Of a stretch of 64,000 nucleotides of DNA, positions 18,382 through 27,344 are shown piece by piece. The DNA is from DASUUI01 sp964577965 (GTDB taxonomy: Bacteria > Gemmatimonadota > Gemmatimonadetes > Gemmatimonadales > Gemmatimonadaceae): positions 1 to 64,000 of the forward strand of contig CAZOAT010000003.1 in assembly GCA_964577965.1 (NCBI GenBank), written 5' to 3'. Each line of letters starts with the position of its first letter. Position 1 is the stretch's first letter. A program made the translations under genes and the position numbers. The notes under the pieces were generated by a model. It worked only from the letters and a program-made list of their open reading frames with translations. It made no database searches and was not told the origin of the DNA.

Positions 18382-19226
18382 GGCTGGCGCTTCGCGAGGC
18401 TCTCGCTGCGTTCCGACGCGCTCCGCTGCTCAGCATCCTCGGCATCGTGACCATAGCGTTCTCCCTGTTCGCTTTCGGGCTCTTCGCCCTCGTGGCGCTC
18501 AACATCCGAACCGCGCTGGTCGCCGTGGAGGAGCGGGTGGAGATCCGGGCCTTCGTCGCCGAAGGCACCTCGGTCGAGGCCGTTGCCGCTGCAATGGGTG
18601 ACATCGGCTCGTTCCCGGAAGTCGCGCAGGTCCTGTACGTCACGCCGGAGCAGGCGCTCGAGCGTGCCCGCCGCGAACTCGGTGAATTCGCCGACGTGTT
18701 CGAGAGCGCGTTCCTTCCGGCTTCCATGGACATCCGCCTGCGGCCCGGCTTCCGCGATCCGGCGACCGTCCGTGGAGTGGCTGCACGGCTCGGCACATAC
18801 GAGTTCGTGGATGACGTGCGCTACGGTCAGGAATGGGTGCAGAAGCTGTATGACCTGCGGACGCTCGCAACGGTGGCAGGCATGGGGCTTGGTGTGGCCT
18901 TCTCGGCCGTGGCTGTGATCATCATTGGCGCAACCATCCGCACCGCGGTACTGGCACGTAGCAGAGAGATCTGGATCATGCGCCTCGTGGGAGCCACCGA
19001 CTGGTTCATCCGTGCACCGTTCCTCATCGAGGGATTCATGAAGGGTGTCATGGGTGGAGCGCTCGCGCTCGGCATGACGTGGCTTGCACACAGAACCATC
19101 TCCCGCAACTTCATCGAGACCGTGTTCTTCGATGCAGACATCGCGTTGATCGGGATCCTCGTCGGCGCGCTCATGGGTCTTTTTGGCAGTATGTTCTCCG
19201 TAGGGAGACACCTGCGGCAGGTCTGA
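18378..19226 (+). CDS. ftsX: Cell-division protein FtsX
   Basis: A 282-residue membrane protein: one N-terminal membrane segment (about 20-45), an extracytoplasmic domain (about 50-165, with EERVEIRAFVAEGTS and an FLPASMDIRL segment) and three C-terminal membrane segments with the RSREIWIMRLVGATDWFIRAPF loop typical of FtsX/MacB permeases. It transmits FtsE ATPase cycles to the periplasmic activator encoded next, with which it overlaps by TGATG. Confidence 0.95.
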   Translation: MRLALREALAAFRRAPLLSILGIVTIAFSLFAFGLFALVALNIRTALVAVEERVEIRAFVAEGTSVEAVAAAMGDIGSFPEVAQVLYVTPEQALERARRELGEFADVFESAFLPASMDIRLRPGFRDPATVRGVAARLGTYEFVDDVRYGQEWVQKLYDLRTLATVAGMGLGVAFSAVAVIIIGATIRTAVLARSREIWIMRLVGATDWFIRAPFLIEGFMKGVMGGALALGMTWLAHRTISRNFIETVFFDADIALIGILVGALMGLFGSMFSVGRHLRQV

Positions 19227-20392
19227 TGAGACGCCTCGTACCGCTGCTCGCCCTGCTGGTCATGTCACAGGCAGCCGCTGCACAGCAGCAGAAGGCCCAG
19301 ACCAGTGAGGCGCGTCTGCGGCAGCAGCGGCAGGAGCTGGAAGCCGTCCGGAAGGAGCGGGCCGACCTGCAGCGACGGATGTCCACGCTGCAGACGAGAG
19401 CTCACGACCTCACCGAAGAGGTCCGGCTGCTCAATCGTCAGCGCGACGCGACAGCGCGTGTGGTTCGATCGCTCGACCAGCAGCTCGCCGCGATCAACGA
19501 CGAGGTGAAGGGAACCACAGTCGCCCTGGTGCAGGCCGAGGACGAGTCGAACGTCAAGAAGGCCGTGCTGCAGCGGCGGCTGGCAGACATCTACAAGCGG
19601 GGCCCGCTGTACACCGCGGAGGTACTGTTCAGCGCGCAGTCGTTTGGCGATCTCGTGACACGCTACAAGTATCTGCACCTCCTGGCGCAGCGTGACCGGG
19701 CCCTGGTGCGCCGGGTGGAAGAACTCCGTGAGCGCGTGGCACGCAGCCGGCAGCAGCTCGTCCGGCTGCAGTCGGACATCGAGCACAATCGATCGGAGAA
19801 GGCGCGGGAAGAGGAGCGCCTGCGTACGCTGGAACAGCGGGAGCAACTCGCGCTGCGCCGGGTCCAGCAGGACGCAACGCGGACGCGTCGCCGGCTCGAG
19901 CAGCTGGCCGCCACGGAGCGGCGACTGAATCAGTTCTTCGCCAACCTCGAGGCCGAGCGCCGACGGGTGGCACGTGCGCCGAGCACGATCACCACGGCAG
20001 ACCTGGGGCGGCTCGCCTGGCCGGTGGAAGGAGCGATCATTTATCGGTTCGGGCGGGTGGTGAACCCGAACAACACCACAACACGATGGAACGGGATTGG
20101 AATCGCGGCGGCGCAGGGCACGCCGGTTCGCGCCGTCTCATCGGGCACCGTCGTGCTCTCGGAAGTGATGGGAACGTATGGAAACACGATCATCGTCGAG
20201 CACGGCGGCGGTGACTATTCGGTGTACGGTGCGCTCAGCCGCATGGACGCGCGGAAGGGCGCCCGCATCACGAAGGGCCAGGTGATCGGCGCAGTCGGGG
20301 CCACTGACCCTGAGCTTCCGGCGCACCTCCACTTTGAGATTCGGCGAGGTGGGCCGGCCGTTGACCCGTTGGAGTGGTTGCGGGCACAGTAG
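19226..20392 (+). CDS. envC: EnvC-like murein hydrolase activator with degenerate LytM domain
   Basis: A 388-residue exported protein: signal peptide (about 1-20), a long coiled coil (about 22-245, glutamine- and arginine-rich heptads) and a C-terminal M23/LytM domain. The first zinc motif, normally H-x3-D, reads W-N-G-I-G, so the histidine and aspartate are missing, whereas the H-L-H-F motif is kept. E. coli EnvC is similarly non-catalytic and activates amidases under FtsEX control. Start chosen for the signal peptide and for the TGATG overlap with ftsX; the frame is open further upstream inside ftsX. Confidence 0.9.
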   Translation: MRRLVPLLALLVMSQAAAAQQQKAQTSEARLRQQRQELEAVRKERADLQRRMSTLQTRAHDLTEEVRLLNRQRDATARVVRSLDQQLAAINDEVKGTTVALVQAEDESNVKKAVLQRRLADIYKRGPLYTAEVLFSAQSFGDLVTRYKYLHLLAQRDRALVRRVEELRERVARSRQQLVRLQSDIEHNRSEKAREEERLRTLEQREQLALRRVQQDATRTRRRLEQLAATERRLNQFFANLEAERRRVARAPSTITTADLGRLAWPVEGAIIYRFGRVVNPNNTTTRWNGIGIAAAQGTPVRAVSSGTVVLSEVMGTYGNTIIVEHGGGDYSVYGALSRMDARKGARITKGQVIGAVGATDPELPAHLHFEIRRGGPAVDPLEWLRAQ

Positions 20393-20473
20393 TCTCGGAT
20401 GGCGCTCCGCCTGCCTGGTCGGAGCGGCGGCAGCCGGCCGCAGTGATGTCTCGCAGCTGACTGGCTACCGCAC

Positions 20474-21385
20474 GTGACACCTCGCCGCGGTTTTGCGACT
20501 GAGCGTTCGCGACCAGCCTCGCCTCGCCAGCACCCAACTACGGATCTCCTTGGCGCGCACACCTCCATTGCCGGTGGCACTGCGCAGGCGCCGCCGCGCG
20601 CGAAGGCGATCGGCGCCACTGCCATGCAGATCTTCACGAAGCAGGGGAACCGGTGGGCGGAGCGCGAGTGCCTGGACGACGAGTGCGCTGCGTTTTCGAC
20701 TGCTCTGGCCGATACGGCAGTACGCGCCACAGCCGCGCACGACAGCTATCTGATCAACCTCGCGTCACCCGACCCAGTGCTGCGCGCACGATCGCTCGAG
20801 TCGTTCGTGGCCGAGCTCCGGCGATCCGCCGCGCTCGGGCTCGAGTATCTCGTGTCACATCCCGGGAACTACATGGACGATCGCGCGAACGGGGTCGCGC
20901 GGAACGCCGAGGCCATAGCCATCGCGCTGGAGTCGGTCCCGGGGCCGACGACGCTGCTCATGGAGCTCACGGCCGGGAGCGGAACAGCCCTTGGCTCGAC
21001 GTTCGAGGAGATGGCCGAGCTGGTCGAGGCGATCCCGGAGCCGCAGCGGTCCCGAGTCGGGGTCTGCCTGGACACGGCTCACGTCTGGGCTGCGGGATAC
21101 GATCTGGCCGCCGACTACGAGGGCGTCGTCGCTCGTTTCGGCGACGTGATCGGACTTGTCCGGCTGAAGCTGCTGCACGTGAACGATTCCAAGGCGCAGC
21201 TCGGCTCGCACCTCGACCGGCATCAACTCATCGGAGAAGGAACGATCGGGGAGGACGCGTTCCGCCAGCTGATGAACGACCCACGTTTCGCAACACTGCC
21301 GAAGGTAATCGAAACGCCGAAGCTGGGCGACGCGGAAGCTACGGACCGCCAAATGCTCGCGAGGCTGCGCAGCTACATCGAGTGA
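20474..21385 (+). CDS. nfo: Endonuclease IV (AP endonuclease)
   Basis: A 303-residue TIM-barrel AP endonuclease with GAHTSIAGG near residue 27, MQIFTKQGNRW, LVSHPGNY, a metal-binding E in LLMELTAGSG, the CLDTAHVWAAGYDL motif, LLHVNDSKAQLGSHLDRHQLIGEG and a C-terminal VIETPK. It incises DNA 5' of abasic sites in base-excision repair. The GTG at 20474 gives about 25 extra N-terminal residues before the conserved core; a start nearer the LLGAHTS motif is possible. The 81-base gap after envC contains a GC-rich inverted repeat without a T-run. Confidence 0.93.
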   Translation: MTPRRGFATERSRPASPRQHPTTDLLGAHTSIAGGTAQAPPRAKAIGATAMQIFTKQGNRWAERECLDDECAAFSTALADTAVRATAAHDSYLINLASPDPVLRARSLESFVAELRRSAALGLEYLVSHPGNYMDDRANGVARNAEAIAIALESVPGPTTLLMELTAGSGTALGSTFEEMAELVEAIPEPQRSRVGVCLDTAHVWAAGYDLAADYEGVVARFGDVIGLVRLKLLHVNDSKAQLGSHLDRHQLIGEGTIGEDAFRQLMNDPRFATLPKVIETPKLGDAEATDRQMLARLRSYIE

Positions 21386-21388
21386 GGC

Positions 21389-22201
21389 TCAGCGCACCTC
21401 GAACGTGAGCGTCGCCCACTTCGACTCGTAATCGAGCGAATCCGACGTCACAGGCTCCATGTGGATGAACTTCACGTACCACCGCCCTGCCGGTGTGAGC
21501 CTCACGGAGGCGACCCCGGTCGAGTCTGTAGTCGATCTGCGCGGCGCGATGCGCGCGCCTGAAGTCGTGCGCCCCCCTGCGATGACCACCTGCCCCGCCA
21601 CCGGCTCCCCGTCCACCAGCGCACGCACACGAAGCGACTGGCCCCGCCGAAGCGAGTACGGATTCTCGACCGGCACGAGCTCGGCGGGATAGCCAAGCAC
21701 TGCGGTGTAATCATCGCTGCGCTCTGTTCCAACCTGCAGCAGAGCTTTCACGTGTTTATGGTAGCTCTCGCGGGCCGTGGAATCGAGCTCACCCCGCTCA
21801 CGCCTCCGCTCGAGGATCGGGAGGATCCCTTCCTCCTCGAGATAGCCGTTGAAGACACTTCCTTCCAGCGTGATCTCGCGCGGCAGCAGCGATGCGCCGA
21901 TCACGTAGGTGCCCGCATCAGTGAGCGGTACATGAATCACGGCGAGCTTTGCATCCGCCGAATCCCACAGGGACCGGTCGAGTTCCCGCCGGCTGCCGCC
22001 GGCCACAATCGACAGGTCCCGCAGCCGCTCCCGCGACACCGCGCCGTCGCTCGTGGAGTACGTGCCATTCATCGCACTCACCCGCGCCGTCGAATTCGGC
22101 GCGAGGAAGAACGAGTTGAGCGTGAGAAAGAGATCGTGCGCGCCGGCAGTCGCAGCGATGGTCAGAAAAAGAGCGATGGCCAGAATCAGGCGAGGACGCA
22201 T
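21389..22201 (-). CDS. DUF4198-type periplasmic protein linked to metal uptake
   Basis: A 270-residue exported protein with a signal peptide ending at TAGAHDLFL, so the mature N-terminus may begin with a histidine as in several metal-binding periplasmic proteins. The middle has PYSLRRGQSLRVRALVDGEPVAGQVV and the end has GRWYVKFIHMEP, both typical of DUF4198, a family often found beside TonB receptors and nickel or cobalt transporters. It follows the receptor gene by 61 bases on the same strand. It converges on nfo with a gap of 3 bases. Confidence 0.75.
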   Translation of the reverse strand: MRPRLILAIALFLTIAATAGAHDLFLTLNSFFLAPNSTARVSAMNGTYSTSDGAVSRERLRDLSIVAGGSRRELDRSLWDSADAKLAVIHVPLTDAGTYVIGASLLPREITLEGSVFNGYLEEEGILPILERRRERGELDSTARESYHKHVKALLQVGTERSDDYTAVLGYPAELVPVENPYSLRRGQSLRVRALVDGEPVAGQVVIAGGRTTSGARIAPRRSTTDSTGVASVRLTPAGRWYVKFIHMEPVTSDSLDYESKWATLTFEVR

Positions 22202-22262
22202 GAGCGGATGGGTCGTTGGTTATCAGCAGGCGATTCAGCTCGACTGAGCGGACGGCACGCTA

Positions 22263-24521
22263 CTAGAACAACACACGGTAAACCAGAGCAAAATTGCGTC
22301 CCGGATTGAACGCAAACTGTTTGATACGACTCGTCGCGTCCCTGTACCGCTCGTCGAACAGATTGTCCACGCGAAGCGTGATCGTGTGGTACAGCCCCCG
22401 GCGCACGAGGTTGTATCCCAGCGACACGTTCACGAGATCGTATGGCTCGGTTGGAACGGCCGACGGATCCTCTTCGGTAGCCGCTGCGGGAACGCGTCTC
22501 TGCGCGAATCCATGCCGGTAATCCGTCTCGAACGTGAGCTGCTCACGCTGCCACCGGACGAGCGCGCCGAGCCGCGCAGCCGGCATGAACGGCAGCGGCG
22601 TGCCGTCCCGCAACCTGCCGCGAACGGCGTCACCCATCACTCCGAGCACCAGCCCTCGCGTAATCTCCCCTTCCAGATGTCCTTCGACCCCAAGCAGGGA
22701 CGCATCGGTTTGTGCGTACCGGTTGAGCGGCATCTGGACGAGGATCTCGTCCTCGTCCACCAGTAGCGTATCGCCGACGATGTTCACCGCGATGTAGTCG
22801 TCAATACGATTGTAAAAAGCTGATACCTGCGCATTGGTTCGCGTGCTTCGCCCGCGAAGTACGAACTCACCGCCGGTGTTTGTCTCCGCTCGGAGCTGCG
22901 GATTCCCGACGTCGAACGTTCCGGTGGCAGCGTGAATCCCGTTGGAGAACAGCTCTTCCACCGTCGGTGCGCGGAACGCCCGTGCGACGTTCGCGTTGAA
23001 CGAAATCACAGAACTCAGAGGGAAGACGAGTCCAACCGAGCCAGAGAACGTGCCGAACGTCCGCTTCACGGGATCGCCGAACCGCTCATCGCCCTCTTCT
23101 GATTCGATGTTCGTAGCGTCATATCGCGCCCCAACGTGAAGGTGCGGTGCCCGCTCGCTGGCTCCGCGCCCGAGCGTGAAATCCTGGAACGCGTATATGC
23201 CGAGTGAGCGGCTGTTCGCGGGCGGCGTGAGCGCCTCCTCCCCTTCCGCGGAGTACTGCCGGAAGAAGCCGGATGCCCCGAGAGCGCCAGGACTCCCGAA
23301 CAGCGTCCGCGCAGTGGCACTGAAGGTCTGAGTCTTCAGGTCGAAATGCGTTCCGATGTCACCATCAGGCTCTATCTCGTCATGCTCGTACCACTGCCCG
23401 GTCGCGTCGAGACGCACGATCGGGATCCGCGTTCCGTCGAAACGCAGATCGCTCCGCGCTGAGACCTGCTGCCGCTGGCCGTCGATCGTAAGGAATTCGG
23501 GATCCTCCGGGTCCGCCGGAAGTCCGTACCGCATCTGCGTGATCTGGTATGCGGCTCCACCCGAGAGCCGATCCCCGACGAAACCAAGGCCTACCTGACC
23601 ACCGGTCTGGCGGGCGAAACTGTTCAGCAGCTCGGCTCCGCCTCCCGTACGCACATCACTCACCTGCCTCCGGTTGCCACTTCCGGTCACGGCGACATCT
23701 CTCCCAAGAGGTGCAGTGAACGCCAGCGAGAGAGCGCCACCCGGGTTCACAGACTCGCCCTGCGCAGCCACCTGGCCCTCGAAGTGGTTTGGTATGGATG
23801 TCGGGATGTCGCGCGTGATGACGTTGACAACGCCACCGAGCGCATTGCTGCCGTACAGCAGAGCGGCTGGGCCGCGTACCACCTCGATGCTGGTTGCAGT
23901 GAGCGGATCGATCGTCAGCGCGTGATCGGGGGTGGGTGCGGCGAGATCGCCTACCCGCTCGCCGTTCTGCAGTACCAGGACGCGATCGCCCGTCAATCCG
24001 CGTACGACCGGCATGTTGGCGGCGGGCCCGTTGTAGCGCATGGACAGCCCTGGCTCGTTGGACAGTGTCTGAGCCACGCTCGACCCAAGGCTTCGGTTGA
24101 GCGCCTGGCCGGAAAGCTCGACAGTCGATTGCGTAACGTCGAGGGGATCCGCCGCGAACCGTGTCGCGGTGACCTGGACGGCAGCCAGCCGCACGGCCGA
24201 TGGCCGCATCACCACCGCTACCTCCGTACCCTGCACCGGAGGAACTGTGATCGGCGTCCTCACGGGCGCATAGCCGACGATCGTGGTGTAAAGATCGTAC
24301 CGCCCGGGCGGAACGAACTCGAATCTGAACCTGCCGGCGCCGTCGGTCGTAGTGACACGATCAAGTCCGATGATCGCGACCTGGGCGTGGGGGACCGGCG
24401 TACCCGCACTGTCGCGAACCGCTCCGGTCACCGGTGCGGGCACCGCCTGGGAATACGCAGGCGCTGGCGACACCAGCGTCGCCAGCACCGCTATGGCCGC
24501 AGTGATAACTATTGCACGCAT
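22263..24521 (-). CDS. TonB-dependent outer-membrane receptor, probable metal (zinc-type) receptor
   Basis: A 752-residue receptor: signal peptide (about 1-25), a carboxypeptidase-regulatory-like beta domain (about 32-110), the plug (about 120-235, with VVRGLTGDRVLVLQNGERV, DLAAPTPDHALTIDPL and VVRGPAALLYGSNALGGVVNVI) and a barrel ending in phenylalanine. The S/T-P-D-H-A plug motif is shared with ZnuD-like zinc receptors, so metal uptake is my inference. An AGGAG lies just before the ATG. It sits between a Cys/His-rich small protein and a DUF4198 protein. Confidence 0.87.
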   Translation of the reverse strand: MRAIVITAAIAVLATLVSPAPAYSQAVPAPVTGAVRDSAGTPVPHAQVAIIGLDRVTTTDGAGRFRFEFVPPGRYDLYTTIVGYAPVRTPITVPPVQGTEVAVVMRPSAVRLAAVQVTATRFAADPLDVTQSTVELSGQALNRSLGSSVAQTLSNEPGLSMRYNGPAANMPVVRGLTGDRVLVLQNGERVGDLAAPTPDHALTIDPLTATSIEVVRGPAALLYGSNALGGVVNVITRDIPTSIPNHFEGQVAAQGESVNPGGALSLAFTAPLGRDVAVTGSGNRRQVSDVRTGGGAELLNSFARQTGGQVGLGFVGDRLSGGAAYQITQMRYGLPADPEDPEFLTIDGQRQQVSARSDLRFDGTRIPIVRLDATGQWYEHDEIEPDGDIGTHFDLKTQTFSATARTLFGSPGALGASGFFRQYSAEGEEALTPPANSRSLGIYAFQDFTLGRGASERAPHLHVGARYDATNIESEEGDERFGDPVKRTFGTFSGSVGLVFPLSSVISFNANVARAFRAPTVEELFSNGIHAATGTFDVGNPQLRAETNTGGEFVLRGRSTRTNAQVSAFYNRIDDYIAVNIVGDTLLVDEDEILVQMPLNRYAQTDASLLGVEGHLEGEITRGLVLGVMGDAVRGRLRDGTPLPFMPAARLGALVRWQREQLTFETDYRHGFAQRRVPAAATEEDPSAVPTEPYDLVNVSLGYNLVRRGLYHTITLRVDNLFDERYRDATSRIKQFAFNPGRNFALVYRVLF

Positions 24522-24602
24522 TCTTGCTCCTGTGGATTGGGGCTGCCACCCTGCGGGTCATCCGCAACTGGTGGTCGATAATGCCGCCGCGCCTGCGGCG
24601 GT

Positions 24603-24947
24603 TCAGCCAATCCGTACGGGCGGACTGCGGGCGCGCAGCGCCTGCCCCGCGCCGGAGCTTGCAACGGTGATACCGAAGTCCGGCGCTGGTAGCGACGTGA
24701 ACAGGCTGCACGAGGGCTGAACTGGCCCCGGAGCCTCGTAGCACGGCCTGAGCGCCATGCACGCTGCACACTCGTGGGGATGAGCGCGCGTCTCGTGGGT
24801 CGAGCCGAACCCGTCGACGTGCGCCTCGAGGGTGGACCCCAGGGTCCGGACGAGCCCATCGGCAACAGCCGCCAGGGGCGCCACGGCAAGCTGCAGTGCG
24901 GCGACCGCTACGATTGCCCGGCGAAGCCCCACAGAGTGGTTCGGCAT
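24603..24947 (-). CDS. Small exported Cys/His-rich protein (DUF2946-like), metal-locus partner
   Basis: A 114-residue protein with a signal-like hydrophobic segment (about 9-30) and a cysteine/histidine cluster (H-P-H-E-C-A-A-C at about 58-65, then C-Y and another C), ending in R-S-P-P-V-R. This matches DUF2946-like proteins often placed before TonB metal receptors. I chose the ATG at 24947; a TTG three codons upstream overlaps the -10 box. A 7-base-stem GC hairpin (24584-24601) lies right after the stop, before the receptor gene, and could partly attenuate transcription. Confidence 0.65.
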   Translation of the reverse strand: MPNHSVGLRRAIVAVAALQLAVAPLAAVADGLVRTLGSTLEAHVDGFGSTHETRAHPHECAACMALRPCYEAPGPVQPSCSLFTSLPAPDFGITVASSGAGQALRARSPPVRIG

Positions 24948-24955
24948 ACGCTTCA

Positions 24956-24961
24956 ATTATA
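24956..24961 (-). promoter_or_regulatory. Consensus -10 box for the metal-receptor operon
   Basis: A perfect TATAAT on the minus strand sits only eight bases before the ATG at 24947, so the transcript is probably leaderless or nearly so. The region is AT-rich compared with its surroundings. No clear -35 consensus is visible, which would fit activation or a non-canonical upstream element. Confidence 0.5.
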
Positions 24962-25016
24962 TCCGTTCCCCGTTGCGGCGTTCCGCCAGCCCCGACGGTG
25001 GGGCTAGATTGGGGGC

Positions 25017-27344
25017 ATGAAGCGCCAGAACGCGCTCGATTACCACGCACAGGGGCGGCCCGGCAAGATCGCGGTCGTCCCGACCAAGCCCCTCCTGAAT
25101 CAGCGCGACCTCGCCCTGGCGTACTCCCCCGGGGTGGCGGAGCCGTGCCTGGAGATCGCGAAGCAGCCTGAGGACGCCTATCTCTACACGGCCAAGGGCA
25201 ACCTCGTGGCTGTGGTCACCAACGGGACCGCAGTCCTCGGCCTGGGGAACATCGGCGCGCTCGCGGGCAAGCCGGTGATGGAGGGCAAGGGCAACCTGTT
25301 CAAGCAGTTCGCCGACATCGACGTTTTCGATCTCGAGGTCGGCTCGGAGGACCCGGACGACGTCATCCGGTTCTGTCAGCTGCTCGAGCCTACCGTGGGT
25401 GGTATCAACCTGGAGGACATAAAGGCACCGGACTGCTTCTACATCGAGGAGCGGCTCCGGGAGACGCTGCGCATTCCGGTATTTCACGACGACCAGCACG
25501 GCACTGCGATCATCTCGGGAGCCGCGCTGATCAACGCGGTCGAGATAACCGGGAAAGACATCGCGTCGCTGCGAGTGATCTTCTCGGGCGCGGGTGCAGC
25601 TGCGATAGCAACCGCCGAGCATTACGTGAGGCTTGGCGTCACGCGCGAGAACATCGTCCTGTGCGATACGAAGGGGGTGGTGTACGAGGGACGCGCGGAG
25701 AAGATGGACCCGTACAAGGCCCGGTTCGCCGCGCGAACCAAGGCGCGTAACCTGGCCGAGGCGCTTGTCGGGGCCGACGTGCTGGTCGGTCTTTCAGTGG
25801 CTGGCGCCGTCACACAGGACATGGTACGCAGCATGGCCGAGCGGCCAATCATCTTCGCTCTGGCGAACCCTGTTCCCGAAATCCTGCCGCACGAGGTGCG
25901 CGAAGTACGCGACGATGCAATCATTGCGACGGGGCGCAGCGACTATCCCAATCAGGTCAACAATGTACTCGGCTTCCCTTTCATCTTCCGCGGAGCGTTG
26001 GACGCACGTGCCAGAGAAATAAACGAGGCGATGAAGATGGCGGCCACCCGCGCGCTCGCGCTGCTGGCCAGGGAGGACGTGCCGGAGAGCGTGTCACGGC
26101 TGTATGGGTTGCAATCGGTCAAGTTCGGTCCCGACTACCTCATTCCCTTCCCGTTCGACCCGCGCGTGCTGCTCTGGGTGTCGCCGGCTGTCGCCTGGGC
26201 GGCGGTGGCAAGCGGCGTAACCGATAACTTCATCGACCTGGACGACTACCGGGATCGTCTCGAAGCCCGCCTGGGGCGCGCCCGCGGCCTCATGCGCGGG
26301 CTGATGACACGCGCCCTGCGGGAGCCGAAGCGCATCGTCTTTCCCGAGGGCGAGCATCTCAAGGTCATGCGGGCCGCACGTGTCCTGGTGGATGAGGGGA
26401 TCGCCAGGGCCGTGCTTCTGGGGAACGGAGGGGCGATCAGCGCAATGGCCGCAGCCAACCGTATCTCGCTCGAGGAAATAGAGATCGAGGACCCGGCGAG
26501 CTCGCCACGCCGCGAGTCGTACGCCGCGTACCTGTGGGAGCGCCGGCAGCGAAAGGGACTCAGCCATGCGGAGGCGCACCAGCGCCTCTTCAACGGCAAC
26601 TACTACGGGTCGGTGATGGTGGCGCTCGGCGACGCAGACGCGCTCGTCTCCGGCGTGACGACGCATTACCCGGAGACGCTGCGTCCAGCTCTCGAGGTGA
26701 TCGGGGCACATCCGAAAGCCGGCCTTGTGAGCGGCCTCTACATGCTCGTCTTCGAAAAGCACGTGATCTTCTGTGGCGACACGACGGTGAACATAGACCC
26801 GACGGCGGAACAGCTCGCCCAGATAGCGTATGCCGCCTCGCGCATAGTCCGCACGTTCGGCCTCATCCCGCGTATTGCGATGCTGTCGTTCTCCAACTTC
26901 GGCTCGGTGCGGCATCCTGAAGCCGAGAAGGTCGCACGCGCAGTGGCGCTGGTGCGCCAGCGCGATCCGTCGCTCATGATCGATGGTGAGATGCAGGCGG
27001 ATACAGCACTCGACGAGGAAACTCTCCGCGGCGCCTACCCGTTCAGCACGCTGGAGGAGCAGGCAAACGTTCTGATATTCCCCAACCTCAGCGCGGGGAA
27101 CATCGCATACAAGCTGTTGAATCATCTCGGCGGCGCCACAGCGATAGGACCGATTCTCGTGGGGATGAACAAGCCGGTCCACGTGCTCGAGCAGGGCGCG
27201 GACGTTGAGGAAATAGTGAACATGGCCGCTGTAGCTGTCATCGACGCTCAGGAGCGCTCCGGCGGTGCGGCGGCCCGCGCCGAAACAGCAGCCCACATGG
27301 AGCCACACCTCGTGGGAGCCGCTTCCCGCGGTGGAGGTCGATAG
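25017..27344 (+). CDS. maeB: NADP-dependent malic enzyme with C-terminal phosphotransacetylase-like domain
   Basis: A 775-residue two-domain protein. The malic-enzyme half (about 1-430) has YSPGVAEPCLEIAKQ, the lysine-containing GKGNLFKQFADIDVFDLEV, FHDDQHGTAI and the nucleotide-binding IFSGAGAAAIA. The C-terminal half (about 435-760) is phosphotransacetylase-like (RIVFPEGEHLKVMRAA, NGNYYGSVMVALGDADALVSG). It decarboxylates malate to pyruvate; the PTA part is usually regulatory and binds acetyl-CoA. It is divergent from the metal operon and its TAG is immediately followed by the pckA ATG. Confidence 0.95.
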   Translation: MKRQNALDYHAQGRPGKIAVVPTKPLLNQRDLALAYSPGVAEPCLEIAKQPEDAYLYTAKGNLVAVVTNGTAVLGLGNIGALAGKPVMEGKGNLFKQFADIDVFDLEVGSEDPDDVIRFCQLLEPTVGGINLEDIKAPDCFYIEERLRETLRIPVFHDDQHGTAIISGAALINAVEITGKDIASLRVIFSGAGAAAIATAEHYVRLGVTRENIVLCDTKGVVYEGRAEKMDPYKARFAARTKARNLAEALVGADVLVGLSVAGAVTQDMVRSMAERPIIFALANPVPEILPHEVREVRDDAIIATGRSDYPNQVNNVLGFPFIFRGALDARAREINEAMKMAATRALALLAREDVPESVSRLYGLQSVKFGPDYLIPFPFDPRVLLWVSPAVAWAAVASGVTDNFIDLDDYRDRLEARLGRARGLMRGLMTRALREPKRIVFPEGEHLKVMRAARVLVDEGIARAVLLGNGGAISAMAAANRISLEEIEIEDPASSPRRESYAAYLWERRQRKGLSHAEAHQRLFNGNYYGSVMVALGDADALVSGVTTHYPETLRPALEVIGAHPKAGLVSGLYMLVFEKHVIFCGDTTVNIDPTAEQLAQIAYAASRIVRTFGLIPRIAMLSFSNFGSVRHPEAEKVARAVALVRQRDPSLMIDGEMQADTALDEETLRGAYPFSTLEEQANVLIFPNLSAGNIAYKLLNHLGGATAIGPILVGMNKPVHVLEQGADVEEIVNMAAVAVIDAQERSGGAAARAETAAHMEPHLVGAASRGGGR

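Noticed and set aside
20393..20473. Terminator between envC and nfo
   Set aside because: A GCTCCG/CGGAGC inverted repeat is present but no T-run follows; too weak to call.
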